64,000 bases of DNA from Nostoc parmelioides FACHB-3921 (GTDB taxonomy: Bacteria; Cyanobacteriota; Cyanobacteriia; Cyanobacteriales; Nostocaceae). The translations under genes and the position numbers were made by a program. Where the stretch lies: contig NZ_JACJQL010000018.1 of assembly GCF_014696625.1 (NCBI RefSeq), positions 1-64,000 on the forward strand. The letters run 5' to 3'. Of the stretch, positions 1 to 9,399 are shown one piece after another. Position 1 is the first letter of the stretch. Each line of letters opens with the position of its first letter. The notes under the pieces are model-generated. The model was given only the letters and a program-made list of their open reading frames with translations. It did no database searches and was not told the origin of the DNA.

Positions 1-150
1 TCCTGGGGATATAATTCTATTCTTTCTAGGGGACTTGTCATTATTTATACACACAATTATATTTTTCTGTTTATTTTCTCACAAAATTTATTTTAAAGAT
101 AGCTCTATTGTATCCAAAAAAAGTTTCCCGATGACCTAGATTTAGTTAAC

Positions 151-1194
151 TTGAATGTGGAAAGCTATCTAGGCGTGCCAATTTTAGATCCTCAGGGTAA
201 GCCTCTTGGACATATTGCTGGCTTACATACTAAACCATTAGAACACAGTTACGAAGAACAAGAAGCTATTTTAAAAATATTTGCTGCTCGATCCGCAGCA
301 GAAATTGAACGCCAATTAGCAGAAACAGCACTTAAACAGCAAAATATTCACTTAGAACAAACTCTCAAAGAGCTGCATACAACCCAAATACAACTGATTC
401 AGGCAGAAAGAATGTCTAGTTTAGGACATCTTGTCGCAGGTATTGCTCATGAGATCAATAATCCCATTGGATTTATTTATAGCAACATTACTCATACTAG
501 AGAATGTATAAATATTCTTTTAGAACTGATTGCGGCATATCAATTAGAATATCCTCATCCTTCTATCTCCCTGCAACAAAAAATTAAAGAAGCCGATATA
601 GATTTTTTGCAAAAAGATGTTACTAAAATGCTTAAATCTATGGAAACGGGAAGCGATCGCATTAGAGATATTGTCCTAAGTTTACGCAATTTTTCTCGCC
701 TCGATGAATCAAGCAAAAAATTGATAGACCTGCATGAAGGGATAGAAAGTACTCTGCTAATTCTGCAACATCGATTGCAAGCTAATGAACTTTTACCACA
801 AATCCAAGTAATTAAAGAATACCAGCAACTTCCTAAAATCAATTGCCATGCTAGCCAGATAAATCAGGTATTTATGAACATTTTGAATAATGCAATTGAT
901 GCCTTACGATCTGCCTCTAATACAATTACTCAGCCAATAATTGAAATTAAGACAGGAGTAATTTTTTCAGAAAATACAGTCAAAATTTCTATTAGTGATA
1001 ATGGAATTGGTATAGATGAAATATCAATATCCCACATTTTTGATCCTTTTTTCACTACCAAATCCGTTGGCTCTGGTACTGGTTTAGGACTTTCTATTGC
1101 CTATCAAATTATAGTTAAGCAGCATCGTGGAAAATTAAACTGTATTTCTATCCCAGGACAAGGCACGAAATTTGAAATAGAAATACCTATTTAA
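151..1194 (+). CDS. GAF-histidine kinase, N-terminally truncated
   Basis: Two-component sensor kinase core. Residues 1-55 look like the last third of a GAF domain (SYLGVPI, then RSAAEIERQ), followed by a short coiled linker and an intact kinase: H-box GIAHEINNP with phospho-acceptor H100, N-box around residues 240-250 (NILNNAIDAL), G1 box SDNGIGI and G2 box GTGLGLS. This H-box variant (MSSLGHLVAGIAHEINNP) is common in cyanobacterial hybrid kinases. The frame continues upstream of the nominal TTG at 151 as GAF-like FPDDLDLV but meets TAG at 100 and TAA at 94, so no proper start is visible and the sensory N-terminus is missing. It may be a decaying gene or use a weak TTG start. The downstream STAS and PP2C genes suggest a signalling island, but no kinase partner can be assigned. 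Confidence 0.75.
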   Translation: MNVESYLGVPILDPQGKPLGHIAGLHTKPLEHSYEEQEAILKIFAARSAAEIERQLAETALKQQNIHLEQTLKELHTTQIQLIQAERMSSLGHLVAGIAHEINNPIGFIYSNITHTRECINILLELIAAYQLEYPHPSISLQQKIKEADIDFLQKDVTKMLKSMETGSDRIRDIVLSLRNFSRLDESSKKLIDLHEGIESTLLILQHRLQANELLPQIQVIKEYQQLPKINCHASQINQVFMNILNNAIDALRSASNTITQPIIEIKTGVIFSENTVKISISDNGIGIDEISISHIFDPFFTTKSVGSGTGLGLSIAYQIIVKQHRGKLNCISIPGQGTKFEIEIPI

Positions 1195-1732
1195 TACCTA
1201 TTTAAAGGAAATAAGATTCAGCGACTAAGTAGAACAGGGTAAATAATTAAAGTTTTGTTGTGTACCCCTGCGCTTAAGTAAGCGTTTGGCTGATTGACTT
1301 CACGCCGAGGTTTACGCGCAGCTTCTGAGTACAACACGCTATGCGAACGAATTGCAGCTTAAATTACAATTTTGCAAAAATGATTAGCCAATTTCTCTAA
1401 TCTATGTTGTGTGATAATATTGTTTGATGAATTTACGAAAAAATTAGTCTTTTGGGTACAAGATATACAAAATAATATTGAGGAATTAGGCTATCTTCAT
1501 ATCTCTTGCCTCAATCTTATATCTTGAATCAAGTTCATAATTATATGAAGATAAATTCAAAATCTAGATTTATTGATTGAGGTAAAATTGACTTGTTCTT
1601 TGGTTCCAAATCGAGTCTATAAGGAATAAGTAAGCCTCTTGAAGGGCATATGTTTCACTAAAATTGTGTGCATTGCTATATAATATTGGCAAATTTAGTA
1701 CATCCTCTTACAGTAAATTGGTTAAGAACACT
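1195..1732. other. Intergenic region, no gene seen
   Basis: AT-rich spacer between the kinase remnant and the STAS gene. A GC-richer patch at about 1265-1345 carries short dispersed-repeat-like sequence. No ORF with family resemblance, RNA gene or clear terminator was recognised. Confidence 0.5.
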
Positions 1733-2059
1733 ATGAATCAGCAAGTACAAGTTATTAAGCTCAGTGGAATTATCAATACGGCAAATTCACAGGAACTTCG
1801 AGAAGAGATTACCCATCTCCTGAATAGCGGCATAAAAATTGTTTTAGTTGATTGTCAGGATGTGATTTTTATGGATAGTTCCGCCTTGGGAGCATTAGTA
1901 TTAGCTTTTAAAACATTGAGAGCAGCAGGGACAAAATTATTTCTCTGTTCAATTAATGAACAGGTAAGAATATTATTTGAATTAACTGGTATGGATAAGG
2001 TGTTTGAAATATTTAATAATCAAGATGAATTTAATCAAATTATACTGGCAAATAGTTAG
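1733..2059 (+). CDS. STAS-domain anti-sigma factor antagonist
   Basis: A 108-residue single-domain STAS protein of the SpoIIAA/RsbV type, acting in the cytoplasm in a partner switch. The phosphorylatable serine lies in MDSSALGALV, matching the family DSSGLG motif; in this family an anti-sigma kinase phosphorylates it and a PP2C phosphatase removes the phosphate. The frame is open from 1664, but ATG 1733 starts exactly at the STAS fold (MNQQVQVIKLSG), so it is preferred. The stop overlaps by three bases the stop of the convergent REC-PP2C gene, the obvious candidate phosphatase. No RsbW-type kinase is in view. Confidence 0.85.
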   Translation: MNQQVQVIKLSGIINTANSQELREEITHLLNSGIKIVLVDCQDVIFMDSSALGALVLAFKTLRAAGTKLFLCSINEQVRILFELTGMDKVFEIFNNQDEFNQIILANS

Positions 2060-3198
2060 TCAAACTTAACTTGTAAGATTGATAAATCATCTTCAAACGT
2101 ATCTTTGGAGTTCAAGGCGATAAGACAATTTAAGACCTGATCCAGTTGATAATCTTCTTTATGATGTACGCTGGCGAGTATCTGAATGAAAGCATCTAAA
2201 CTCCAAAGTTTGCCATCTGATTTAGTAATTTCGTAAGCGCCATCGCTGAAGATATACAAACTGCTCAACTTTTCGACATCGCAATACGCATCAACATATT
2301 GGGCTTCGGGAAACATACCAACGGGCATTCCTGGAGTTCTTAAAATTTGTACTTCCGTACTACCTGGGGATGTTCCAGATATCAAAATTGCAGGTGGATG
2401 ACCAGCGCTAGCATAAGTTAGCTGTCGTTTGACGCGGTGATAAACACCATACCAGATAGTGAAGTATTTATCATTTTGATAATTCATCTGGAAGGTTTCA
2501 TTCAGACTTTTCAGTACATCGCTCGGTTGATAATAATCGAGATTTTTCAGGGCGCGAGAACGCAGTAAATTAAGAACAGAAATTGAGGGGAGAGCAGCTT
2601 TTAATCCGTGTCCGGCTGTATCTAGTAGATATAGTGCCAAGCAATCGTCATCCAGCCAGTAATAATCAAAACAATCACCACCGAGTTGACGAGAAGGGAT
2701 GAATCGAGAATTGATGCTGATGGGTTCATCTATGGGTTCTGGTAGAAGCGATCGCACATATTCGGCGGCTTCTGCTAGTTCTTCTTCTAGTAGCAGCTTT
2801 TGAGTCCGCAAATCTCGACTTAGTTGATGCAGTCGCAATCCGGCTCTAACCCTTGCTTGCAGTTCATTTTGTTCAATCGGCTTGGTGATAAAATCATCAG
2901 CACCAGCATCTAAACCTTTAACGCGATCGGCTACAGAATCCAAGGAGGTGAGCAAAATAAAAAAGGTCGTGGATAGATTCGGGTTTGTCTTGATGCGATG
3001 GCAAACCTCCAGACCATTTAAGCCAGGCATGATCCAATCACAAATAATTAGTGCTGGGCGACTAGTCAATGCTTGAGTAATTCCTTCTTCACCATTACTC
3101 GCAGTAACTATTTGATAACCCTGTTTTTGTAAAATTCTTTTTAATAATATTTGAATTGATGTATCATCATCAATTATCAAAATTTGGAACATAGTCAT
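2056..3198 (-). CDS. Response regulator with PP2C (SpoIIE/RsbU-type) phosphatase output
   Basis: 380 residues. An N-terminal receiver domain (residues 3-125) has the acidic pocket IDDD and phospho-acceptor D54 in CDWIMPG, then KPIEQNEL. A short coiled linker leads to a PP2C-type phosphatase: GGDCFDYYWLDDD, DTAGHG, FSDGAYEI and terminal DDLSI supply the metal-binding aspartates. Proteins of this build dephosphorylate STAS antagonists when the receiver is phosphorylated. The convergent neighbour is a STAS protein, so a partner-switch pair is a reasonable inference. ATG 3198 (MTMFQ) or ATG 3192 (MFQ) can start it; the region around 3198-3225 is a tandem repeat of a TTGGTCA-like unit. Confidence 0.88.
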   Translation of the reverse strand: MTMFQILIIDDDTSIQILLKRILQKQGYQIVTASNGEEGITQALTSRPALIICDWIMPGLNGLEVCHRIKTNPNLSTTFFILLTSLDSVADRVKGLDAGADDFITKPIEQNELQARVRAGLRLHQLSRDLRTQKLLLEEELAEAAEYVRSLLPEPIDEPISINSRFIPSRQLGGDCFDYYWLDDDCLALYLLDTAGHGLKAALPSISVLNLLRSRALKNLDYYQPSDVLKSLNETFQMNYQNDKYFTIWYGVYHRVKRQLTYASAGHPPAILISGTSPGSTEVQILRTPGMPVGMFPEAQYVDAYCDVEKLSSLYIFSDGAYEITKSDGKLWSLDAFIQILASVHHKEDYQLDQVLNCLIALNSKDTFEDDLSILQVKFD

Positions 3199-3227
3199 TG
3201 GTCATTGGTTATTGGTCATTAGTCGTG
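3196..3227. repeat. Short tandem repeat (TTGGTCA/TTGGTTA units)
   Basis: Imperfect tandem copies of a seven-base unit directly upstream of, and touching, the start of the REC-PP2C gene. Typical of the short tandemly repeated sequences scattered through Nostocales genomes. Confidence 0.6.
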
Positions 3228-3265
3228 AGAGATATACTATAGTATTCCCTCATGCCTGTTGCGTC

Positions 3266-4033
3266 TTATGGTGGCGAAAGAGGATTTAACCACAAGAGGA
3301 TGGCACGATTTAGCTGATTTAAGTCACGATAGACTTCTTGTTTGAACCACTGCCCTAACGCATCAAAGGGGGTGAATGATGACCCTGTTTGCCATTTGAC
3401 ATCTTGACCTAAAGGCGTAGTATGTGTTCCTGGTAAAGTCTGAGCTGTTACCATTTCTGGAAAGCGTGTTTGTAAAATTTTGGTTAAAGCTGCTGATTGA
3501 TCCAGGTTATCGTTATTAAATTTGATTAATAAGTTGCGCCGGATATTATAACTTTCCTGCACGAGTTTGTTTGTTTCCAAGGGCGAGGGAGTAAATTCAA
3601 TGGCCAAAGTAGTGTTGAACTGTTCCACTAAGGGTATAGCATCCTTAGCAGCATAGTTGTTGAAAGAGATTAAAATATTGCCTGCTCGTTCTACAGGGAA
3701 AAGACTGCCAATGAGTAAATGGAGTTTACACCCCATACTATGTCCGATTCCGTAGGTGGGTAAGTAAAGCTTGCGTAATGCCCCAGAGTCATGCAATCTT
3801 TCTATTGTGCGTTCAAAGTTCAATAGCACAGACTTAGCGATCGCAATATGATCCAATGTATTTACAAAGGGCGTGGCAATCACTACATACCCTTTATTAC
3901 CCAACTGTTCCAGTAACCAACGATAAGTAAGATGGGGCGCAGTGGCAACAAACGCACCGCCCAAGAAATGAATGATCCCGACTGGATTGCGCGGAACCAG
4001 CACCCAATTACCTCTAATTTCTTTCCAATCCAT
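3266..4033 (-). CDS. DUF1350 alpha/beta-hydrolase-like protein
   Basis: 255 residues, typical length for the DUF1350 family found in cyanobacteria and chloroplasts. The visible signature is an alpha/beta-hydrolase nucleophile elbow GHSMG (S99), preceded by the glycine-rich stretch FLGGAFVATAP at residues 33-43 that resembles an oxyanion-hole strand. No signal peptide or membrane span. The substrate is unknown; hydrolase activity is inferred from the fold. It stands alone, pointing toward the REC-PP2C gene, with about 65 bases of repeat between them. Confidence 0.8.
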   Translation of the reverse strand: MDWKEIRGNWVLVPRNPVGIIHFLGGAFVATAPHLTYRWLLEQLGNKGYVVIATPFVNTLDHIAIAKSVLLNFERTIERLHDSGALRKLYLPTYGIGHSMGCKLHLLIGSLFPVERAGNILISFNNYAAKDAIPLVEQFNTTLAIEFTPSPLETNKLVQESYNIRRNLLIKFNNDNLDQSAALTKILQTRFPEMVTAQTLPGTHTTPLGQDVKWQTGSSFTPFDALGQWFKQEVYRDLNQLNRAILLWLNPLSPP

Positions 4034-4066
4034 CCCTGTAGGCGATCGCTTAATTTACACTTCTTT

Positions 4067-4192
4067 ATGTTAGACCCTGGATTAGTCATTTTCCAACCAG
4101 AACCCCACCGGCAATTACCACAACAAGACTATGAATATTTCTCTCCTTACGTCCAATACTGCTTGGTTAAAAATCGGAAAATAAATTTCTAG
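4067..4192 (+). CDS. Small ORF, 41 aa, function unknown
   Basis: A short frame (MLDPGLVIFQPEPHRQLPQQ...) opening 34 bases upstream of the divergent DUF1350 gene. The protein is proline- and glutamine-rich at its start and not recognised. No convincing Shine-Dalgarno sequence is visible. The frame continues upstream antisense to DUF1350, so it may simply be chance. Listed only as a possibility. Confidence 0.2.
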   Translation: MLDPGLVIFQPEPHRQLPQQDYEYFSPYVQYCLVKNRKINF

Positions 4193-4624
4193 CTTAAAGT
4201 TTAAATCTATTTACATGGCTTAAAAGATTGCCTAGTTAGCTAAAATTTACCTTAGCTATTAGTGCAGAATTTATGCTGGGGTGAGATTTTCAGCTTAATT
4301 AAGAAATATTTTCCACTACTTTTTGTAAATCTAGGTTAAATGAATAAAACCATACTTCAATATGAATGCAACATAAAGCTTAATACGCAACCGCCTTGAA
4401 TTTAATTTTACTCAGTAATGAACAACTAAGTAAAGTTGATCTCTTCATAAAAAAAGCTTGCGAATTTACTTGCATTTAAAAAAAAAATTAAGCAAGTCTA
4501 CGGTAGAACTTTATCCGGATAATACATGAATATTGGGTATAAGCACCCATAAAAAAATTGAAAACAATCATTTATTTTGTTGGGATTGCTAACTTTTTGC
4601 AATTTTAACTAAATAGGAACAGAT
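4193..4624. other. AT-rich upstream region of the calpain gene
   Basis: No gene. Contains several A-runs and a small hairpin (TGGGT/ACCCA around 4534-4550). AGGAA sits a few bases before the calpain ATG. No specific promoter was identified. Confidence 0.5.
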
Positions 4625-6460
4625 ATGATTTTCGATAATGCAGGGAATACATTAGGTAGTGCAAGAAGAGTTAACTTGACAACCACAACACAGACATTTA
4701 CGGATTTCATAGGTTCCAGTGATGTCAATGATTTTTATAGTTTCAGTCTGAATATTCGTAGTAGTTTAAACCTGACTCTGAGCGGTTTAACGACAAATGC
4801 AGACATACAAATAATTCGAGATACCAATTCAAATGGAATTATCGATGGTACTAGCGAAATTATAGGTAGTTCCAATTTATTAGAAATAGCCAACGATTCA
4901 ATCAGAACTACTTTAGATACAGGAAATTATTTTATTCGGATTTTCCCAGGAATTGGTTCTACGTTTAATGGCACAAACTATAATCTCAGTCTTTCAATTA
5001 ATACTGCACCGAACTCATTAGCATTTACTATCGATAATCCCACCATTAATAACACAGGAAGCTTAAATATTAGTCGCGGTCAAGTTTTCGATGCTAATGG
5101 TGCTAGTGATATTTCTGTCATCGATTTTCAAATTTTTCAAAATGGGCTGTTAGTTAATTCTATTTCTAACGACGTTACACGCATCACGACAAATGCTAAT
5201 GATAATCGCTGGGGAAGTTTCACACATAATTTATCCTTGGTTGGATTAAATCTAGCTGGTGGTAATTATACTCTTCGAGCTACTGCGTTGGATACATTCA
5301 GAAATTCCAGCCAAGTTGTTGAACGAATTTTCACAGTTCAAGCAGATTGGTTCAGTCAAAATCTGAAAGATCAACAAATGCTTACTCTAGTAAAAAACTT
5401 AGCTCAAGATGGTAATTTAAGTCGTAATGACATGATTACTATCTTTAGAGATACGAAAGATAATAGTGTGGTTGATGTAAATGAGTTATCTGACTTAAGA
5501 GTTATTATTAATAATTCTCCTCGTTTCACAATACAAGACCATGTGAGGATTTTGTCGAATAAAGTTGCCAATAGCGATATGGCAAATATAAATTCTGGTA
5601 TTGGCAACTTATTTGCAGGGAGTAGCGCAGACCAGTTAGAAAAACTATTAGGCAAATGGTTTTTTGGTAGCGATCGCCCACAATTAACTTCTACTCAATT
5701 CACTTACCGGGAAGCCAGAGGCACTTTATTCCAAAACGGAATTAGTTATCAAGATGTTGATCAAGGAGCGATTGGTAATTGCTATTTTCTTGCTGGATTA
5801 GCCAATACTGCACTACGAACACCTAATGTTATCCAAAGTATGTTCATCGATAATGGTGATAATACTTTTACAGTTCGTTTTTATAATAATAAAGTTGCAG
5901 ATTTTGTGACTGTAGATAAATTTTTAGCTACTCTGAATAACCTTAATAGTAATTACGTATCAGGTGGAAACATACCCTATGCAAAAATTGGTGGAAGGCA
6001 TGATAACCCCAATACTGAATTGTGGGTGGCTTTAGCAGAAAAAGCTTACGCTCAAATTAACGAATCAGGGTGGACTCGTGGCCCTGCCAGTGGTCAGCGA
6101 AGGAACTCCTATCAAGCCATTGTAAGTGGTTATGCTGGACGTGCCTTAACCGACATTACAGGCAGTAGTACACAATATGATAATCTAGACAGTCTAGATA
6201 TGAATGCGATAGTTACCGCATTTAATCAAGGACAAATGATTTGTTTTGCCTCTAGGAGTTCAACACAGGTTGCGACTAACGTTGTATCTAGCCATGCCTA
6301 TGTTTTAGTAGGTTATAGCTCTTTCACACAAAGATTTAGGCTTTACAATCCTTGGGGAGTAAATGGAGGGTACGAAAACGGCATATTTAAAGATGGTTTC
6401 TTAGATTTGTCGTTTAATGATTTGCTCAGAAATTTTCTAGGTTGGGATAAAACAAGCTAA
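4625..6460 (+). CDS. Calpain-family (C2) cysteine protease with N-terminal PPC domain
   Basis: 611 residues. Residues about 7-115 resemble a bacterial pre-peptidase (PPC) beta-domain (DVNDFYSFSL, GNYFIRIFPG). Residues 120-235 look like an Ig/cadherin-type beta-domain. An Asn/Asp-rich helical linker follows, then a calpain catalytic core from about 370. The triad is visible: C386 in QGAIGNCYFLAG, H557 in SSHAYVLVGY and N575 in LYNPWG. The Gln of the oxyanion hole is also present. No classical N-terminal signal peptide is seen, so secretion, if any, would use another route. Calpains need Ca2+ in eukaryotes; no EF-hand was confirmed here. Start ATG is preceded by AGGAA. It is not in an operon with its convergent neighbour. 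Confidence 0.85.
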   Translation: MIFDNAGNTLGSARRVNLTTTTQTFTDFIGSSDVNDFYSFSLNIRSSLNLTLSGLTTNADIQIIRDTNSNGIIDGTSEIIGSSNLLEIANDSIRTTLDTGNYFIRIFPGIGSTFNGTNYNLSLSINTAPNSLAFTIDNPTINNTGSLNISRGQVFDANGASDISVIDFQIFQNGLLVNSISNDVTRITTNANDNRWGSFTHNLSLVGLNLAGGNYTLRATALDTFRNSSQVVERIFTVQADWFSQNLKDQQMLTLVKNLAQDGNLSRNDMITIFRDTKDNSVVDVNELSDLRVIINNSPRFTIQDHVRILSNKVANSDMANINSGIGNLFAGSSADQLEKLLGKWFFGSDRPQLTSTQFTYREARGTLFQNGISYQDVDQGAIGNCYFLAGLANTALRTPNVIQSMFIDNGDNTFTVRFYNNKVADFVTVDKFLATLNNLNSNYVSGGNIPYAKIGGRHDNPNTELWVALAEKAYAQINESGWTRGPASGQRRNSYQAIVSGYAGRALTDITGSSTQYDNLDSLDMNAIVTAFNQGQMICFASRSSTQVATNVVSSHAYVLVGYSSFTQRFRLYNPWGVNGGYENGIFKDGFLDLSFNDLLRNFLGWDKTS

Positions 6461-6476
6461 GAGCTTTTATCACATT

Positions 6477-7202
6477 TTATAGATTAGATTGACTTTGTAA
6501 GCTTTTCATTTCGTATTGCACATCTAAAGCAATTTGTAATGCCTCATTTAGTAACCTACCATGTTCAGTGGCTTGTTCCGTCACTTGCATTGCGGTTAGA
6601 GTGGCTAAATTATTTGTAAACAATTCTGTATTACTGAGAATAAAATTCTGATTTTCTCTTAATATTCTTTCTGTTCTTAAGGCTCTAATTAGATCGGATC
6701 TTGTCAGTTTCAGGGCATCGATAACTTTTTCTCTTTCCTTGATGCTTACTCCTGTATTCCCTGCATCTTCTATCTGGTCATTAATATCTATAGCTTTAAT
6801 AACTGCATTGTATCTATCAACATCGTTTAAAAGTATTTCTAGAGAATTTGTCATATTTTTTCTCAGAATTTTTTGCTGGTTACGCCACCAGTAATATAAA
6901 AAAGTCTGTATACTAACACCACCTAACAAACTTAAAATTATTAATAATAACCAGGATGGCATCTCTATCCAGTTGGCAAATATTTTGATAAAAATATCAA
7001 ATATTAAGTATGCAAAAATTAATACAGAAAAACTCAGAAAAATTACTGTAGCGCCTTCAGAGCCTTTAATCTGAGTTAAAATTCTTTTACAAATCTTTTT
7101 AAAAATGTTCCTGATAATAATTAATTCTGATTTCACAGGTAGATTAGTCAAATTTTCCAATTCTTTATGACTAATTTCTAAATCTTGTAAATCATTACGC
7201 AC
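6477..7202 (-). CDS. Two-TM membrane protein of unknown function
   Basis: 241 residues. Two adjacent hydrophobic helices at roughly residues 50-76 (VIFLSFSVLIFAYLIF) and 80-105 (LLLIILSLLGGVSIQTF) separate a short cytosolic-looking N-terminus from a long, charged, helical C-terminal half that is probably coiled coil. No enzymatic motif or known family recognised. It converges on the calpain gene with 16 bases between the stops. Real gene status rests on length, composition and membrane pattern. Confidence 0.6.
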   Translation of the reverse strand: MRNDLQDLEISHKELENLTNLPVKSELIIIRNIFKKICKRILTQIKGSEGATVIFLSFSVLIFAYLIFDIFIKIFANWIEMPSWLLLIILSLLGGVSIQTFLYYWWRNQQKILRKNMTNSLEILLNDVDRYNAVIKAIDINDQIEDAGNTGVSIKEREKVIDALKLTRSDLIRALRTERILRENQNFILSNTELFTNNLATLTAMQVTEQATEHGRLLNEALQIALDVQYEMKSLQSQSNL

Positions 7203-7477
7203 AGCTTTTCCCAGGTTGAGCAGAATAGTTATCTAGTCCAATATAACAACCTATTTTCAGGATTGCTGATGTGGTAGTCAGAGCGCAAGTTCCATGATAA
7301 ACATAACAATAGACGATGAAAATCTAGGACTGGAAGGCAATGGGGAGGTAGAGACAGAAAAGCATTTTCATGTTTGGTGATGCAACTTGCTTCATCGGGA
7401 CTGCCCTTTTCAGTGGGATCTATTAGGTTACGAACTGTTGTAAATTGTGGATATAACAATTAAATTTAGATCCACTC

Positions 7478-7846
7478 ATGACATCTATCACCCCCTCAAT
7501 TCAATTTTTTGCAGGTATTTTTGAAGAATTGAGTAATGTTAGTTTGCGGCGAGAAGTCCGTACTGGCAAACGCATCGTTATGATGAAGTTTAATCAACTC
7601 CAAGCAATAGAAGGATTCAACAGCTTTACTAAACAATCCTTGAATTCTCTATTATTAACCGATGAAGAAGGGGAAATAAGCGTCACCCCTTCTGCTACAA
7701 GATTTATTTTTGGGGGTGACGAAGGTGACGAATTACAAGGGGTAGAGTGCAAATTTGAAGTTGAGCGTGATGATCATTGGGAGCGATTCATGCGCTTTAT
7801 GCACCGTTACGCCGAGGCTAATGGTATGGAATATGGAGAACGTTAG
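7478..7846 (+). CDS. psb28: Photosystem II assembly protein Psb28 (paralogue)
   Basis: 122 residues, family length about 110-125. Psb28 hallmarks are the N-terminal IQFFAGIFEE, the central LTDEEGEI and the C-terminal block ERDDHWERFMRFMHRYAEANGMEY, matching WERFIRFMERYA of the family. Psb28 binds transiently to CP47 assembly intermediates of photosystem II on the thylakoid surface. The sequence (SLRREVRTGKRIVMMKF) is more divergent than the main cyanobacterial Psb28, so this may be the second copy (Psb28-2). It is monocistronic, converging on the TPR gene. Confidence 0.85.
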   Translation: MTSITPSIQFFAGIFEELSNVSLRREVRTGKRIVMMKFNQLQAIEGFNSFTKQSLNSLLLTDEEGEISVTPSATRFIFGGDEGDELQGVECKFEVERDDHWERFMRFMHRYAEANGMEYGER

Positions 7847-7919
7847 ACTCTCATTATTTTGGAGGATCACGTTGGCTTCGGTGTTTCCTATAGATTCATC
7901 TGCTAATGAATTATGTTCC

Positions 7920-8942
7920 CTAAAGAGCATCCATGAATTGCTTTACTTTCTCAAAGATTGTTTGATCTGCAATTTTTTCTGCCAATTCTTGAGCGTTGCG
8001 ATAACACAATAGAGCTAACTTTTTGCGTTTTGTAGTGACGTAAAGATTGCCCATATTCAACAAAACCGAAATTTCTCCGAGAGAATCTTCTAGTTCTTGG
8101 TAAATTACTAGTGCTTGTTTGTAGAATTTCAGTGCTTTGCGGTGACTGCTCAATTTAGAGTAGGTAAAGCCAATGTTGTTGAGCGTAGTGGCTTCGCCTG
8201 GGCGATCGCTCATGGACTGGCGTGTTAACAAAACTTGATGGTAGAGTAACAGGGCTTGTTTGGGTTGCCCTAAGTCTAGATAGATCGAAGCGATGTTGTT
8301 CAGAGTTATGGCTTGACCTGCTAAGTTCTTAACTGCTTTTTGAATAGGTAATGCTTGTTGGAGATAGTCTAGTGCTTTCTCAAACTCACCTAAAACACTG
8401 TAGGCGAATCCAATGCCATTGAGTGTGGTGGCTTCACCAGAAAAGTCTCCTAACAAACGCCGCATTCCTAAAATTTGATTTTGCAGCAAGAGCGATCGCT
8501 TGGGTTCACCCAATCTGATGTAAATTAGCGCCATATCATTGAGGGTGGAAACTTCTCCTTGAGTATCTTGTAACTCTCTGAATATTTGCGCGGCTTTCTC
8601 AAAATACTCTAGGGACTGGGTAAGTTTACCGAGACGACTGCAAGTAGAACCTAGATTACTTAAAGCTGTGGCTTCTGCTTGGATATTACCAATCTCTACA
8701 GCTACAGCTAGGGCCTGATGGAAACAATCTAATGCTTTTTGCGGTTGCCAACACCCAAGATATGCTAAACCAATATCGTTCAATGTATGACCTTCTTTAG
8801 CTCGGTCTGGAATTGCTCTAGCTAACTGTAAATTTTCTGTTACTAAGTCAAGATATTCTGAAAATTTTCCCTGCTTGTAGTAGGTATTAGCTTCGTTACG
8901 GCGTTCTTCCCAAACGTTGACTCGATTGCAAGATTGCGTCAT
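7920..8942 (-). CDS. Tetratricopeptide repeat protein
   Basis: 340 residues made almost wholly of TPR units spaced by about 40 residues, with recurring signatures such as EATTLNNIGFTYSKLG and KALDYLQQAL. This 40-residue class is common in cyanobacterial regulatory and scaffold proteins. No enzymatic domain, signal peptide or membrane span. It probably acts as a protein-protein interaction scaffold; partners cannot be told from the neighbours. It converges on psb28. Confidence 0.85.
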   Translation of the reverse strand: MTQSCNRVNVWEERRNEANTYYKQGKFSEYLDLVTENLQLARAIPDRAKEGHTLNDIGLAYLGCWQPQKALDCFHQALAVAVEIGNIQAEATALSNLGSTCSRLGKLTQSLEYFEKAAQIFRELQDTQGEVSTLNDMALIYIRLGEPKRSLLLQNQILGMRRLLGDFSGEATTLNGIGFAYSVLGEFEKALDYLQQALPIQKAVKNLAGQAITLNNIASIYLDLGQPKQALLLYHQVLLTRQSMSDRPGEATTLNNIGFTYSKLSSHRKALKFYKQALVIYQELEDSLGEISVLLNMGNLYVTTKRKKLALLCYRNAQELAEKIADQTIFEKVKQFMDAL

Positions 8943-9399
8943 TTGACCTCAGTTGTACCGCATATAAATTGGCAGGTTACTCTTGAGCAGATAGAACCTT
9001 CCTCAGGTTGCCCAACTTTAAGTTAACCTTTATTTTCTACCTTTAGATACAAGACGTAAAGAGATCAAGATGGTATGGTATCGGGATTATTCAAGCAATA
9101 ATCAGATATTGAGTGAGCAAAGTATATCTTTATTAGCGATTATGTTCTATTTTTAAAATTGCATCTAGCTGAAGTAGTAAAGATATAGCTGTTGACGGAT
9201 GACAGTTGACGGTTAACGGACTTAAAAGCCTTGTGTCGTCAGCTTTTGCTCCTAGCTTGATGTCCTAATCTATCTGACTACGGCTATATTTTATAAAAAT
9301 AAGCCGCCGATTCCAGTAGATGAACACAGACATTTATCAGCGTTCATTGGTGTGTATCGGCGGTGATTATTTTCGCTATTTTTGCCAGCAGTCTATGAT
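8943..9399. other. Intergenic region with dispersed repeat
   Basis: No gene. The right half is occupied by a copy of the dispersed repeat annotated at 9184-9288. The rest is AT-rich with no recognised signal. Confidence 0.5.
9184..9288 (-). repeat. Dispersed repeat R1, copy B
   Basis: Reverse-complement match to copies at 36901-37008 and 43144-43334. Shared blocks are CTATAGCCGTAG at one end, GATTAGGACATCAAG in the middle and a run of GTCAACCGTCAA units ending in CAGCTAT. About 105 bp and non-coding in all three places. Confidence 0.75.

Noticed and set aside
7229..7459. 76-codon minus-strand frame upstream of psb28
   Set aside because: No ribosome site or family resemblance; it overlaps a block shared with another intergenic region.
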